This document shows positions 1 through 8,396 of a DNA stretch of 36,778 nt, in pieces (the first letter of the stretch is position 1; every line of letters starts with the position of its first letter). The position numbers were made by a program, and so were the translations under genes. The stretch comes from Lachnospiraceae bacterium. GTDB taxonomy: Bacteria > Bacillota > Clostridia > Lachnospirales > Lachnospiraceae. The notes under the pieces were generated by a model, which did no database searches, was not told the origin of the DNA, and saw only the letters and a list, made by a program, of their open reading frames with translations. The stretch is taken from NCBI GenBank assembly GCA_016290615.1, contig JAEEUS010000018.1:1-36778 (forward strand). Reading direction: 5' to 3'.

Positions 1-501
1 AAGATCGGGGAATACCTTATGCTTCATTGATATCTTGGTCTTAAGATCATGTCTTGTAAGTACTGAGACTCCGGTTACCTCAGAGCCTGTCCCGCATGTT
101 GTGGGTACTGCGATATAAGGCAGTGCTTGCGCGTTAACTTCCTCATAAAGAAATTCCCAACCCCTATCGGGATTCTTCATCATGAGAACAACTGCCTTTG
201 CTGCATCAAGAGCGGATCCTCCGCCTATTCCGATAACAAAGTCCGCACCTGCCTGTACTCCTCGGCTTGTAGCATCCATGACAGTCTCTACACTCGGGTT
301 TTCTTCAACGCCCTCATATATTGTATAGGAGATGTCAAAGCTGTCAAGAGCTCTTATAACATCATCAAGTGAATGGTTCTTTTTTGAAGAGCCGCCTCCT
401 ATCACAATCAGGGCATGAGTCCCGTATCCTGCTATCTCACCGGCATGATTTGTCACGCATTCTTTTTCACAATACAGCCTTGTAGGCATATAAAACTTCA
501 T
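1..501 (-). CDS. Iron-containing alcohol dehydrogenase (N-terminal part, cut by window edge)
   Basis: This frame is open from an ATG at 501-499 to the left edge, giving 167 codons of the N-terminal NAD(P)-binding half of a group III (iron-dependent) alcohol dehydrogenase. The visible signatures are the GIGGGSALDAAKA nucleotide-binding loop and the following VPTTCGTGSEVTG segment, both diagnostic of the family. The metal-binding histidines would lie beyond the window. It normally reduces aldehydes to alcohols with NAD(P)H in the cytosol. It starts one base after the stop of the upstream membrane protein, so it is the fourth gene of a tight operon with a histidine phosphatase and mtnA. That context suggests reduction of a small aldehyde made during methylthioribose or 5-deoxyribose breakdown, but the substrate is an inference. 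The family call is firm; butanol or ethanol dehydrogenase remain alternatives. Confidence 0.9.
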   Translation of the reverse strand, partial: MKFYMPTRLYCEKECVTNHAGEIAGYGTHALIVIGGGSSKKNHSLDDVIRALDSFDISYTIYEGVEENPSVETVMDATSRGVQAGADFVIGIGGGSALDAAKAVVLMMKNPDRGWEFLYEEVNAQALPYIAVPTTCGTGSEVTGVSVLTRHDLKTKISMKHKVFPDL

Positions 502-502
502 A

Positions 503-970
503 TCAGTATGAAACCTCTGCTTTCAGTCCGTTTACGTCAAGAAACGCATTTACAAAATTTAGTATCCTGTATTTAGTAAAATACAGACTCATCCTGCTGC
601 CGTCAGCGTAGCTTATATCGTTTATCTCCTTGTTTGAATTCCACATGAACTTTCCGTTTTTGTCAAGCCGATAGTCAAGCTTTACTTCCTTATCCTTATA
701 AAAGAGCTTCATATCCCTTAAGCCCTTTTCTTTTGCAAACTCAAATCTGTAATCGCTCTTTTTCTGCGCGAAAGTTATATAGGATACATATAACATGAAT
801 GCTATCATTCCTGCAGCATATCCGTAGCCTTTATTGATGATGCTCAGTATCGCGGTCACAAGGATAGCCGCAAGAACAACGATTATACCTATAAGACGTT
901 TTTTAGGATATGTATATATCATGTTTTCAGCTGTAAATGTTTCGTTTGAAATGTTCTTTGGTGATGCCAT
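503..970 (-). CDS. Hypothetical two-TM membrane protein in the mtnA operon
   Basis: This 155-residue protein belongs to no family I recognise. It has a short polar N-terminus, a hydrophobic segment at about residues 25-45 and a second at about 51-68. The rest is a soluble C-terminal domain of about 85 residues rich in charged and aromatic residues (Lys, Asp, Tyr, Phe). The arrangement resembles a small membrane-anchored domain of the YcxB-like or PH-like type facing the cytoplasm, but I cannot confirm that. The ATG at 970 is preceded by AGGG inside the 3' end of mtnA, and only two bases separate the genes, so translation is probably coupled. Its position between mtnA and the alcohol dehydrogenase is the only functional clue. 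Confidence 0.8.
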   Translation of the reverse strand: MASPKNISNETFTAENMIYTYPKKRLIGIIVVLAAILVTAILSIINKGYGYAAGMIAFMLYVSYITFAQKKSDYRFEFAKEKGLRDMKLFYKDKEVKLDYRLDKNGKFMWNSNKEINDISYADGSRMSLYFTKYRILNFVNAFLDVNGLKAEVSY

Positions 971-972
971 AT

Positions 973-2043
973 TTATCTACCCTGTTCTTTCAGTTTCTTA
1001 AGGCTTTCAGTATAGGGCTCGTAAGCTATGCCGTATTCTGTCACAATGCCTGAGATAAGTGAATGATCGGTAACATCAAATGCGGGATTATACACCTTTA
1101 CTCCATCCGGAGCCATCCTTTCTTTGTACCACATCTCTGTAACTTCAGTACCTGGTCTTTGCTCGATATTTATCTGATCTCCCGTCGGGGTATCAAGATC
1201 AATGGTAGAAGTCGGAGCACAGATATATACGGGGACATTGTAGTATTTTGCGACAGCTGCCACCACGCTCGTTCCTATCTTGTTTGCGGTATCGCCGTTT
1301 GCAGCGACTCTGTCACATCCGACAAAGACTGCATTTATCTTTCCCTGCTTCATGACTGTTGCAGACATGTTGTCACAGATGAGTGTTACATCTATCCCCG
1401 CACTGTGAAGTTCAAAAGCTGTAAGTCTTGCTCCCTGCAGAAGCGGCCTTGTCTCATCGGCATATACCTTAAAGTCATATCCTCTTTCATATCCCAGGTA
1501 TATGGGAGCTGTGGCAGTGCCGTATTTGCATGTGGCAAGCTGACCTGCATTGCAGTGAGTAAGAATTCCGTCACCGGGTTTTACAAGACTAAGTCCGTAC
1601 TCGCCTATTGCCCTGCAGACTTCTATATCCTCTTTCTTTATAGTGAGTGCTTCGTCTCTTAAAGCATCCAATATCACTGAAACAGGCTCGTTTTTCATTG
1701 ACTGTGCAAGTCTGTACATCCTTGCAAGAGCCCAGCTTAGATTAACTGCCGTAGGCCTTGCGGAATTGAGATAATCCCTGTATTCTTCAAGCTTTTTAAA
1801 GAAAGTGACATTGTCGTCATTTTTGTGATTAAGTGCCAGGACATACAGTCCCATGGCAGCCGCAACGCCTATGGCGGGGGCTCCCCTTACCTTTAAAAGA
1901 TATATGGCATCCCATATGTCCTTTGCTGTCTTTAATCTTATTATCTTAATATTTCCGGGCAGCTTAGTCTGATCTATAACAACCAACTCTCCGCTTTCAA
2001 CATCAAGATCGACTGTTTCGTAATCCAAAATGTTCTTAGACAT
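973..2043 (-). CDS. mtnA: S-methyl-5-thioribose-1-phosphate isomerase family (MtnA)
   Basis: A 356-residue aldose-ketose isomerase that converts methylthioribose-1-phosphate to methylthioribulose-1-phosphate in methylthioadenosine salvage; some members also act on 5-deoxyribose-1-phosphate. The RGAPAIG motif lies at residues 53-59. The catalytic cysteine is C164 in LTHCNAG, the catalytic aspartate D244 in GCDRVAANGD, followed by NKIGTS. Spacing and length match the family. I chose the ATG at 2043 because AAGGGTG sits seven bases upstream; the ATG nine codons earlier would lie inside the preceding gene. No mtnK, mtnB, mtnC or mtnD is visible, so the classical methionine salvage pathway is not encoded here. 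A shunt via an aldolase and the neighbouring alcohol dehydrogenase is possible. Family call is firm, exact substrate less so. Confidence 0.93.
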   Translation of the reverse strand: MSKNILDYETVDLDVESGELVVIDQTKLPGNIKIIRLKTAKDIWDAIYLLKVRGAPAIGVAAAMGLYVLALNHKNDDNVTFFKKLEEYRDYLNSARPTAVNLSWALARMYRLAQSMKNEPVSVILDALRDEALTIKKEDIEVCRAIGEYGLSLVKPGDGILTHCNAGQLATCKYGTATAPIYLGYERGYDFKVYADETRPLLQGARLTAFELHSAGIDVTLICDNMSATVMKQGKINAVFVGCDRVAANGDTANKIGTSVVAAVAKYYNVPVYICAPTSTIDLDTPTGDQINIEQRPGTEVTEMWYKERMAPDGVKVYNPAFDVTDHSLISGIVTEYGIAYEPYTESLKKLKEQGR

Positions 2044-2053
2044 GTCATCACCC

Positions 2054-2770
2054 TTACAGATCAAATACATCCGAAAAATATCCCGAATGGCTTATGGGTT
2101 CTCCCGCTGCCATCAGATGGGAAACATCTCCAAAGTACTGAACTCTGAAAGCTCCCTTGCCGTCAATTCTCTCTTCACTGTTAAATACGGTCACAGCGGT
2201 AGGTGCCATGAAAAATCCCTGCCACAGAGTAGGAGCAGACATCCCGGCAAGATAAGATGTTATAACGGAGGTGATACCGAAGTGACAAAAAAACACCAGT
2301 GTCTTGTCACAGCTCTTATCGATATCAAACAGACCGTTTCCCCTGTGATGATATCCGTATTCAGCTAACAGCTTGTCTAAACCTTCCTTGGTCTCCTCAA
2401 AATGCTTCTTAACGTCACCTGTCTGCATGAAATCGGTATCAAACCACTTATCCTTGTCATGCAGATCCTCCTGATAGCAGAAATACTCGGGCATGAAGTC
2501 CCATGCAATCCTGTCTCTTCCATCAATGGGATCCTTTATCCTGTAATGGAATTCCTTTAGCCAGTCATAGGTTATCGGTGTGATATCGGGCCAGTTTTTA
2601 AGGCTTGGTCTCATTGTATCCTGGGCTCTTCCCATAGGCGAGCAAAAGACCGCATCAGGCTTCCATTTTTTTGTTCTTTGTGCAAGGATATCGGCTTCCC
2701 TGAATCCTTTTATCGTTAAGGAATCCTTCTCGTAATCGGGTTCCCCGTGTCTTACAAATATAAGTCTCAT
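2054..2770 (-). CDS. Histidine phosphatase superfamily protein (phosphoglycerate mutase-like)
   Basis: This 238-residue cytosolic protein begins with the RHG signature of the histidine phosphatase superfamily (FVRHGEPDY, catalytic H8 with R7). The second arginine is R48 in SPMGRAQDT and the second histidine H163 in FCHFGITS, so the catalytic set looks complete. Members transfer phosphate through a phosphohistidine and range from mutases to phosphatases of sugar phosphates and nucleotides; the sequence does not identify the substrate. It is the first gene of the operon leading into mtnA, whose start is only ten bases beyond its stop. An extended -10 element (TGTTATAAT) lies about 55 bases upstream. 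A role in removing phosphate from a pentose or phospho-sugar linked to the MtnA reaction would fit, but is speculative. Confidence 0.85.
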   Translation of the reverse strand: MRLIFVRHGEPDYEKDSLTIKGFREADILAQRTKKWKPDAVFCSPMGRAQDTMRPSLKNWPDITPITYDWLKEFHYRIKDPIDGRDRIAWDFMPEYFCYQEDLHDKDKWFDTDFMQTGDVKKHFEETKEGLDKLLAEYGYHHRGNGLFDIDKSCDKTLVFFCHFGITSVITSYLAGMSAPTLWQGFFMAPTAVTVFNSEERIDGKGAFRVQYFGDVSHLMAAGEPISHSGYFSDVFDL

Positions 2771-2825
2771 AGCTTATCCGTCCGTATATTTTTATTTTCA
2801 TATGTCTTTGAGCACATGTAGATAT

Positions 2826-2859
2826 ATTATAACATATCAGGTAAAATACATGCTATAAT
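2826..2859. promoter_or_regulatory. Overlapping divergent extended -10 promoters
   Basis: On the plus strand TGCTATAAT at 2851-2859 points at the DHH phosphoesterase. On the minus strand TGTTATAAT (core TATAAT at 2831-2826) points at the phosphatase-mtnA operon. Both carry the TGn extension. I see no good -35 hexamer for either. The two polymerase footprints would overlap, so the transcription units may compete. Confidence 0.5.
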
Positions 2860-2889
2860 TTCATCAAAGGCTCATGAAGGGAGGCTGCC

Positions 2890-3873
2890 ATGGAAAATGT
2901 AATGGATCTTATAAACCTGTGCAGAGATCACAAGGTATATCTGCAGACACACAACATTCCGGATCCGGATGCGATAGGTGCCGCATACGGCCTTAAAATG
3001 CTGCTTGATCACTTTGATATAGATTCGACCATTTGCTATGACGGAAGCATAGACAAGCTAAGCTCTTCAAAGATGCTCGATATTTTGGATATTGAGATGC
3101 TTGCCGATGAGGATATAGCAAATGACATGAAAAAGGATGATTACATCGTATGTGTCGATTCGCAGAAAAACGCGGGGAATATAACAGATCTTATCGGAAA
3201 TGAGATAGCAGCCATTGACCATCATCCGACAACAGCAGCCAATGCAGGAGTACAGTACAAATACAAGGACATAAGGTTATACGGCGCCTGCTGCAGCATC
3301 ATAGCAAAGTATTACATGGATCTTGGCATAACACCCACGCCCGATGTCGCAACTGCTCTTCTTTACGGCTTAAGGATGGATACACTGCAGTTTTCCCGCG
3401 GTGTCTGTGACGAGGATATAAGCGCATTTGCTTTTTTGCATCCCCTTACAGATTCATCAAAGCTTAAAAAGCTTGAGATGAACAACCTTGATTTCAGCGA
3501 TCTTAAGGCGTATGGAGCTGCTATAGAGAATATAAGGGTATTTGACTATCTGGGGATTGCCAATATCCCGTTTGACTGTCCCGATGCGATGATAGCCATT
3601 GTGGCTGATTTCATACTTTCACTGATCGAGATAGATATCGCAGTCATTTACTGCACAAGAAAAGACGGTATCAAGTTTTCTATTCGTTCCGAGAGCGATA
3701 CTGTGGATGCAGGCAAGCTGATAGAAGAAGCGCTTAAAGACATCGGTTCTGGAGGCGGTCACCCGACCATGGCAGGCGGAAGGATATTCGGTGAGAATGT
3801 ACCCAAACTCGGTGAATATCCCGATTCCGAGATAACGGAAAGATTTTTAAGAGTCCTTAACATACCCTTCTAG
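2890..3873 (+). CDS. DHH/DHHA1 family phosphoesterase (NrnA-like)
   Basis: A 327-residue protein with the order DHH domain then DHHA1 domain, as in nanoRNase/pAp phosphatase (NrnA) and related c-di-AMP or nanoRNA hydrolases. Metal ligands are visible: H21, D25 and D27 in THNIPDPDAIG, D90 in CVDSQ, and the D110-H111-H112 triad in AIDHHPT. The C-terminal substrate-binding motif is GGGH at 288-291. Length is close to the usual 310-330. NrnA degrades two- to five-base RNA fragments and can dephosphorylate pAp; which substrate applies is not decided by sequence. AAGGGAGG at 2877-2884 lies five bases from the ATG. The gene is monocistronic and its TAG stop overlaps the stop of the convergent kinase gene, with no terminator hairpin visible between them. 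Confidence 0.9.
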   Translation: MENVMDLINLCRDHKVYLQTHNIPDPDAIGAAYGLKMLLDHFDIDSTICYDGSIDKLSSSKMLDILDIEMLADEDIANDMKKDDYIVCVDSQKNAGNITDLIGNEIAAIDHHPTTAANAGVQYKYKDIRLYGACCSIIAKYYMDLGITPTPDVATALLYGLRMDTLQFSRGVCDEDISAFAFLHPLTDSSKLKKLEMNNLDFSDLKAYGAAIENIRVFDYLGIANIPFDCPDAMIAIVADFILSLIEIDIAVIYCTRKDGIKFSIRSESDTVDAGKLIEEALKDIGSGGGHPTMAGGRIFGENVPKLGEYPDSEITERFLRVLNIPF

Positions 3874-5141
3874 CAGGGTATTGAAATAGTAACTGTCGTC
3901 TCTGTATCTGTCTTTGTCATATCGACAGTTCCGTTTAACAGAAGTTTAAGCCGTGTACGAGTATTTTCGAGTCCGACTCCGAGTCGGGCTCTTTCTTTTT
4001 CTGAATAATCTATCTTTTCAACATTGCTGTTTATCACGCTTATAATGATGTGATCATTTTCTTTTTTAGTTATGACCTTTATATATCCGCCGTTTTTGCC
4101 TATGCCGTGCTTTACCGCATTTTCCACGATGGGTTCGAGAGAGAGTGCGGGGATTGAAAAATCAGTCTCGCCAAGATCATAAGTGATATCAATGGCATCA
4201 TCGTAGGATGGCTGTACAAGGCCTATGAATGCCTTTACGTTTACAAGCTCGTCATCAAACGATATAAGATCATTGCTGTTCATTGCATAGACATGTCCCC
4301 TTAGATAGCTTACAAAACTGTCTATTCCGGCTACTGCCTTTGAGGGATCTCTTTTTACGAGAGCTCTTATGACGTTTAATGAATTGAAGATAAAGTGAGG
4401 ACGTATCTGCTCCTGCAGCATCGTGATCCTGTCCTGGGTTATCTTAAGCTCTTTTTCCGCTATGCTCTCACGCAGAGACTGCTGATATACGGCTATGAGA
4501 TATATGTAGTAGACAAGTACAGATAATGCAGATACCTCGTCAACATATCCGGAGATCGTGGCTGTCGCTTCCATGATCATGGTAAGTACGGATGCACAGG
4601 ATATGAAGACCAAAAGAAGGCCTCTTGTACGGCTGTAATCCTTAAAGCTCCTTATCGTTACATAGAAGAATACCGCCAGATAGAATGTCATTACATAGAA
4701 GATCGTATATCCGAGAGGACCTCGTATATACTGATTGCTGGTCCCTATTTTAAAGCCCAGTCCTCCTGTAAACGGAGAAGTAGCATATATCAGTGCATTT
4801 ATAAGTGCGGGGATCGCAAGACGCAGCTTGTGACGCATTCCCGGAGTAATGATCTGCAGCTCAAGCAGGATGATCAGAGGCTGTACTATATAGTCGATTA
4901 TAGAGACAACGGTCCTGAATCTTATATGCCATGCCCTGTCAACCCCTGCATAGGTATGAGTCAGGTCATAAGACCATTCGTTCAAAAAATATGTTGTTGC
5001 GCTTATGAGCACGATGACAGCTATAACGGGTACAAGGCCCGAAGAAGGTATCTTGTAATCTCTGAACGCAAAGAACACGATCACTAGCGTGACCGCGATA
5101 AGAACTGTCATGTAGTTTCTAGTCAAAAATTCCATAAACAT
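3870..5141 (-). CDS. Sensor histidine kinase, LytS/YesM type, with multi-TM N-terminus
   Basis: A 423-residue membrane sensor. The first 220 residues hold about seven hydrophobic segments (near 11-26, 36-53, 80-99, 107-123, 143-163, 174-190 and 203-219). A short linker helix, the His_kinase domain with phosphoacceptor H249 in IRPHFIFNSLN, and an HATPase with N341 in PIVENAVKHG and a GVGLENT G-box follow. This is the class that normally pairs with a LytTR or AraC-type response regulator, but none is adjacent, so it is an orphan here. An extended -10 (TGCTATAAT) lies only six bases upstream of the first ATG, so the mRNA may be leaderless. ATG codons at 5135 and 5111 are alternative starts but have no ribosome binding site either. 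Ligand unknown; homologues are often near cell-surface or peptide-signalling loci. Confidence 0.88.
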   Translation of the reverse strand: MFMEFLTRNYMTVLIAVTLVIVFFAFRDYKIPSSGLVPVIAVIVLISATTYFLNEWSYDLTHTYAGVDRAWHIRFRTVVSIIDYIVQPLIILLELQIITPGMRHKLRLAIPALINALIYATSPFTGGLGFKIGTSNQYIRGPLGYTIFYVMTFYLAVFFYVTIRSFKDYSRTRGLLLVFISCASVLTMIMEATATISGYVDEVSALSVLVYYIYLIAVYQQSLRESIAEKELKITQDRITMLQEQIRPHFIFNSLNVIRALVKRDPSKAVAGIDSFVSYLRGHVYAMNSNDLISFDDELVNVKAFIGLVQPSYDDAIDITYDLGETDFSIPALSLEPIVENAVKHGIGKNGGYIKVITKKENDHIIISVINSNVEKIDYSEKERARLGVGLENTRTRLKLLLNGTVDMTKTDTETTVTISIPC

Positions 5142-5147
5142 AAGTAG

Positions 5148-5156
5148 ATTATAGCA
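5148..5156 (-). promoter_or_regulatory. Extended -10 promoter abutting the kinase start
   Basis: TGCTATAAT on the minus strand, with TATAAT at 5153-5148. The predicted transcription start, six to seven bases downstream, falls on or next to the ATG at 5141. No -35 with good match and no Shine-Dalgarno sequence is visible. Confidence 0.55.
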
Positions 5157-5240
5157 CGGATGATGTTAATTTTACATTTTTATTACAGATACGGGAAACA
5201 TCGGTCCTCATCTGCCTGGCTGTTTCTTTGTTTTATATAT

Positions 5241-5273
5241 AAAAAAGGCCGTTCCCGCAAAGAAACGACCTTT
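5241..5273 (-). terminator. Intrinsic terminator of the butyrate operon
   Basis: On the minus strand AAAGGTCGTT (5273-5264) pairs with AACGGCCTTT (5253-5244) around a ten-base loop, with one G-U pair, and runs into a T tract ending at 5241. It lies 20 bases after the etfA stop. Confidence 0.85.
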
Positions 5274-5292
5274 AATATCAGTTAAATCTTTA

Positions 5293-6360
5293 TTAGTTGG
5301 AAGCCTTAGCTGCCTTTGCTGCCTTGATAGCTGCTGTGAGCTGAGGAACGATCTTGTTAAGATCACCAACTACGCCGTAGTCAGCAACATCAAAGATCGG
5401 AGCATCCTCGTCCTTGTTGATAGCAACGATGATGTCTGACTCTTCCATACCTGCAACGTGCTGGATAGCACCTGAGATACCGATCGCAAAGTAAACGTTA
5501 GGTCTAACTGTCTTACCTGTCTGACCAACCTGGAGGTCCTTGGGCTTCCAGCCTGAATCAACAACTGCACGTGAGCAGCTTACCTGACCGCCGATAGCAT
5601 CTGCGAGCTCTTCAAGGATCTTGAAGTTCTCAGGAGAGCCAACGCCACGTCCGCCTGAAACAAGGATCTTTGCATCCATGATATCCTTAACGTCCGAAAC
5701 AGCCTTAACAACTTCCTTGACTGTAACGTATCTGTTGTTGGGTGTAAATCCGGGATTGTAGTTGATAACTTCTGCCTTTGCACCTGCAACGGGCTCGATC
5801 TTCTGCATAACACCGGGTCTAACTGTAGCCATCTGAGGACGGTTGTCGGGACAAGCGATAGTAGCGATTGTGTTACCACCGAATGCGGGACGTGTCATCA
5901 GAAGCTGGTTGTGAAGCTGTTCCTTGCCGGGAACTGCAACGAGCGGGAAGTCACCGATCTCAAGTACTGTACAGTCAGCTGTAAGACCTGTCTCAACTCT
6001 AGCTGAAACTGTAGGACCAAGATCACGACCGATAGCTGTAGCACCGACCAAAACGATCTCAGGCTTGTACTCGTTGATTACAGAGCTGAGTGCATGTGCA
6101 TAAGGCTCTGTTCTGTATACTTCCAATTCCTTATCATCTACTACGATAACCTTGTCTGCGCCGTACTCAGCAAGCTTGTCAACAAGATTACCAACGTTAT
6201 AACCGATCAAAACTGCTGTTACATCTGTATTAAGAGGAGCAGCCAATTCCTTAGCCTTGCCGAGCAGTTCGAAAGCGATGCCGCTTACTTCATTGTCGAC
6301 CTGCTGAGCGAAGACATATACGCCTTTATACTGTGCGATTTCTTCTGGACTCATTTTCAT
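5293..6360 (-). CDS. etfA: Electron transfer flavoprotein alpha subunit
   Basis: A 355-residue EtfA. The N-terminal domain is followed by the conserved C-terminal FAD domain: [12 protein letters not shown], then [20 protein letters not shown] and the QHVAGM segment that contacts FAD. With EtfB and Bcd it forms the cytosolic complex that, in clostridia, bifurcates electrons from NADH to crotonyl-CoA and ferredoxin. It is the last gene of the thl-crt-hbd-bcd-etfB-etfA operon and is followed by a clear terminator. AAAGGAG lies 14 bases upstream of the ATG at 6360, which is rather far; the ATG two codons later is even further, so the first was kept. The 355-residue length is typical of the bifurcating type. 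Confidence 0.96.
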   Translation of the reverse strand: MKMSPEEIAQYKGVYVFAQQVDNEVSGIAFELLGKAKELAAPLNTDVTAVLIGYNVGNLVDKLAEYGADKVIVVDDKELEVYRTEPYAHALSSVINEYKPEIVLVGATAIGRDLGPTVSARVETGLTADCTVLEIGDFPLVAVPGKEQLHNQLLMTRPAFGGNTIATIACPDNRPQMATVRPGVMQKIEPVAGAKAEVINYNPGFTPNNRYVTVKEVVKAVSDVKDIMDAKILVSGGRGVGSPENFKILEELADAIGGQVSCSRAVVDSGWKPKDLQVGQTGKTVRPNVYFAIGISGAIQHVAGMEESDIIVAINKDEDAPIFDVADYGVVGDLNKIVPQLTAAIKAAKAAKASN

Positions 6361-6383
6361 ATCTATTCACCATTCTCCTTTAA

Positions 6384-7169
6384 TTAAATTACATGCTTCT
6401 CATCAAGCTTACCAACGATATATGCAACTGCATCTTCGGGAGATTCGGGAACAACCTTCTCGCCTGCGCCCTTACGAACCTTGTCAGATGCCTTGGCAAT
6501 CTTTGTGGGAGAACCGTTCAGACCAAGGTTTCCGTCTTCAACGTCCTTTAAGTCTGCGCGTCCCCAGGTAGTGATCTCTGCTTCACAAGCATCGAAGATA
6601 CCGCCGGGAGTCATGTAACGGGGATCGTTCAACTCAGAAAGTGCTGTGATAAGACAGGGCATCTTAGCTTCTACCATATGATATCTGTCATCATACTGAC
6701 GCTTAACAACAACCTTGTCTCCGTCTACCTTTATCTCCTGTGCATAAGAGATAACCGGTATTGAAAGGTGCTCAGCGATCTGAGGACCAACCTGAGCTGT
6801 ATCACCATCGATAGCCTGACGGCCTGTGATGATCAGATCATACTCAAGATTTCTTATAGCTCCTGCTATTGTTGTAGATGTAGCCCATGTATCAGCTCCA
6901 CCAAGTACTCTGTCTGTTACGAGTACGCCCTTGTCTGCGCCCATAGCCATAGCTTCACGAAGAACGTCTGTAGCCTTGGGAAGACCCATTGTAAGTACGG
7001 TAACTTCTGCTCCGTACTGATCCTTTAATCTGAGTGCAGCTTCAAGACCTGCCTTGTCATCAGGGTTCATGATAGCTAACATTGCGCCTCTGTCAAGTGT
7101 TCCGTCGGGATTGAACTTAACACCGCCCTTTGTATCAGGAACCTGCTTTATACAAACGATGATTTTCAC
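6384..7169 (-). CDS. etfB: Electron transfer flavoprotein beta subunit
   Basis: A 261-residue EtfB starting KIIVCIKQVPDT, with the nucleotide-binding segment GRQAIDGDTAQVGPQ. This DGDTAQVGP form is the one seen in bifurcating Etf, where EtfB carries a second FAD instead of AMP; that assignment rests on family knowledge. The ETF-beta signature LREAMAMGADKGVLVTD is present. The start is GTG at 7169, not ATG, supported by AGGAGG eight to nine bases upstream. The gene begins 12 bases after bcd and ends 23 bases before etfA, so the three are transcribed together and are likely made in fixed ratio. Confidence 0.96.
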   Translation of the reverse strand: MKIIVCIKQVPDTKGGVKFNPDGTLDRGAMLAIMNPDDKAGLEAALRLKDQYGAEVTVLTMGLPKATDVLREAMAMGADKGVLVTDRVLGGADTWATSTTIAGAIRNLEYDLIITGRQAIDGDTAQVGPQIAEHLSIPVISYAQEIKVDGDKVVVKRQYDDRYHMVEAKMPCLITALSELNDPRYMTPGGIFDACEAEITTWGRADLKDVEDGNLGLNGSPTKIAKASDKVRKGAGEKVVPESPEDAVAYIVGKLDEKHVI

Positions 7170-7181
7170 TTTAATTTCCTC

Positions 7182-8348
7182 CTACTTCAATAAGTTAGCA
7201 GAGATAACCATACGCTGAACTTCACTTGTTCCTTCGTAGATCTCTGTGATCTTAGCGTCACGCATCATACGCTCTACATCGTACTCCTTGATGTAGCCGT
7301 AACCACCATGAAGCTGTACTGCCTTTGTTGTAACTTCCATAGCTACCTCAGCCGCATAGAGCTTAGCCTGAGCAGCTTCGAATGAGTAAGAGATCTTAGG
7401 ATTGGTCTTGAACTCATCCTTCTTGCGTGCAGCCTTATATACGAGGAGCTTAGCAGCCTCAACCTTTGTAGCCATGTCAGCAAGCTGGAACTGTGTGTTC
7501 TGGAACTGGCCGATAGCCTTGCCGAACTGCTTTCTCTCTTTTACATAGTTGATTGTTGTCTCAAGAGCACCCTCTGCAAGACCAAGAGCCTGTGCAGCGA
7601 TACCGATACGACCACCGTCAAGAGTATGCATAGCGATGTTGAAGCCCTTGCCCTGAGCACCGAGAAGGTTCTCCTTGGGGATACGGCAATCCTGGAAGAT
7701 GAGCTCGTATGTAGATGAACCGCAGATACCCATCTTGTTTTCCTTTGTACCGAATGTGAATCCGGGTGTACCCTTTTCAACGATGAATGCTGAAATCTCT
7801 TTCATCATTCTGCCGCGCTTTTCAATCTTGCCTGTTACAGCGAAGATTACATATACGTCTGCTTCCTTACCGTTTGTGATGAAGCACTTAGAACCGTTAA
7901 GTACCCACTCGTCACCGTCAAGAACAGCCTTTGTCTGCTGACCCTGAGCGTCTGTACCTGCACCGGGCTCTGTAAGACCGAAAGCACCGAGCTTCTCGCC
8001 CTTTGCAAGCGGTACTACATACTTCTGCTTCTGCTCTTCTGTACCAAATGTAAGAATAGGATCAACGCAAAGTGATGTGTGAGCTGATACGATAACACCT
8101 GTTGTGCCGCATACCTTTGAAAGCTCTTCAACACACATAGCGTATGTAAGGATGTCACATCCCTGTCCGCCGTACTCCTTCGGTACCGGAATACCAAGGA
8201 AGCCATACTTTGCCATCTTTTCTACTGTTTCTCTAGGAAATCTGTGCTGCTCGTCAACTTCCTGAGCAAGAGGCTTAACTTCGTTCTCGGCAAAATCCTT
8301 GAACAGCTGTCTAGCCATCTCATGTTGTTTACTTAATGTAAAATCCAT
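7182..8348 (-). CDS. bcd: Butyryl-CoA dehydrogenase (acyl-CoA dehydrogenase)
   Basis: A 388-residue short-chain acyl-CoA dehydrogenase that reduces crotonyl-CoA to butyryl-CoA using Etf. The flavin-binding segment FGLTEPGAGTDA and the C-terminal IYEGTSEVQR, whose first Glu (about E372) is the catalytic base, are present. Length matches clostridial Bcd. GGAGG lies about ten bases before the ATG. Position between hbd and etfB identifies it as the butyrate-pathway enzyme rather than a general acyl-CoA dehydrogenase. Together with EtfAB it is the energy-conserving step that produces reduced ferredoxin. The terminal butyrate-forming enzyme (CoA-transferase or kinase) is not in this window. Confidence 0.97.
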   Translation of the reverse strand: MDFTLSKQHEMARQLFKDFAENEVKPLAQEVDEQHRFPRETVEKMAKYGFLGIPVPKEYGGQGCDILTYAMCVEELSKVCGTTGVIVSAHTSLCVDPILTFGTEEQKQKYVVPLAKGEKLGAFGLTEPGAGTDAQGQQTKAVLDGDEWVLNGSKCFITNGKEADVYVIFAVTGKIEKRGRMMKEISAFIVEKGTPGFTFGTKENKMGICGSSTYELIFQDCRIPKENLLGAQGKGFNIAMHTLDGGRIGIAAQALGLAEGALETTINYVKERKQFGKAIGQFQNTQFQLADMATKVEAAKLLVYKAARKKDEFKTNPKISYSFEAAQAKLYAAEVAMEVTTKAVQLHGGYGYIKEYDVERMMRDAKITEIYEGTSEVQRMVISANLLK

Positions 8349-8396
8349 GATTTAAAATCCTCCGTTATTTATTTAAACTTTTATTATTTATCCTGA

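Noticed and set aside
1063-1662. Plus-strand open frame of 199 codons
   Set aside because: It is antisense to the conserved mtnA gene, has no ribosome binding site and shows no recognisable domain.
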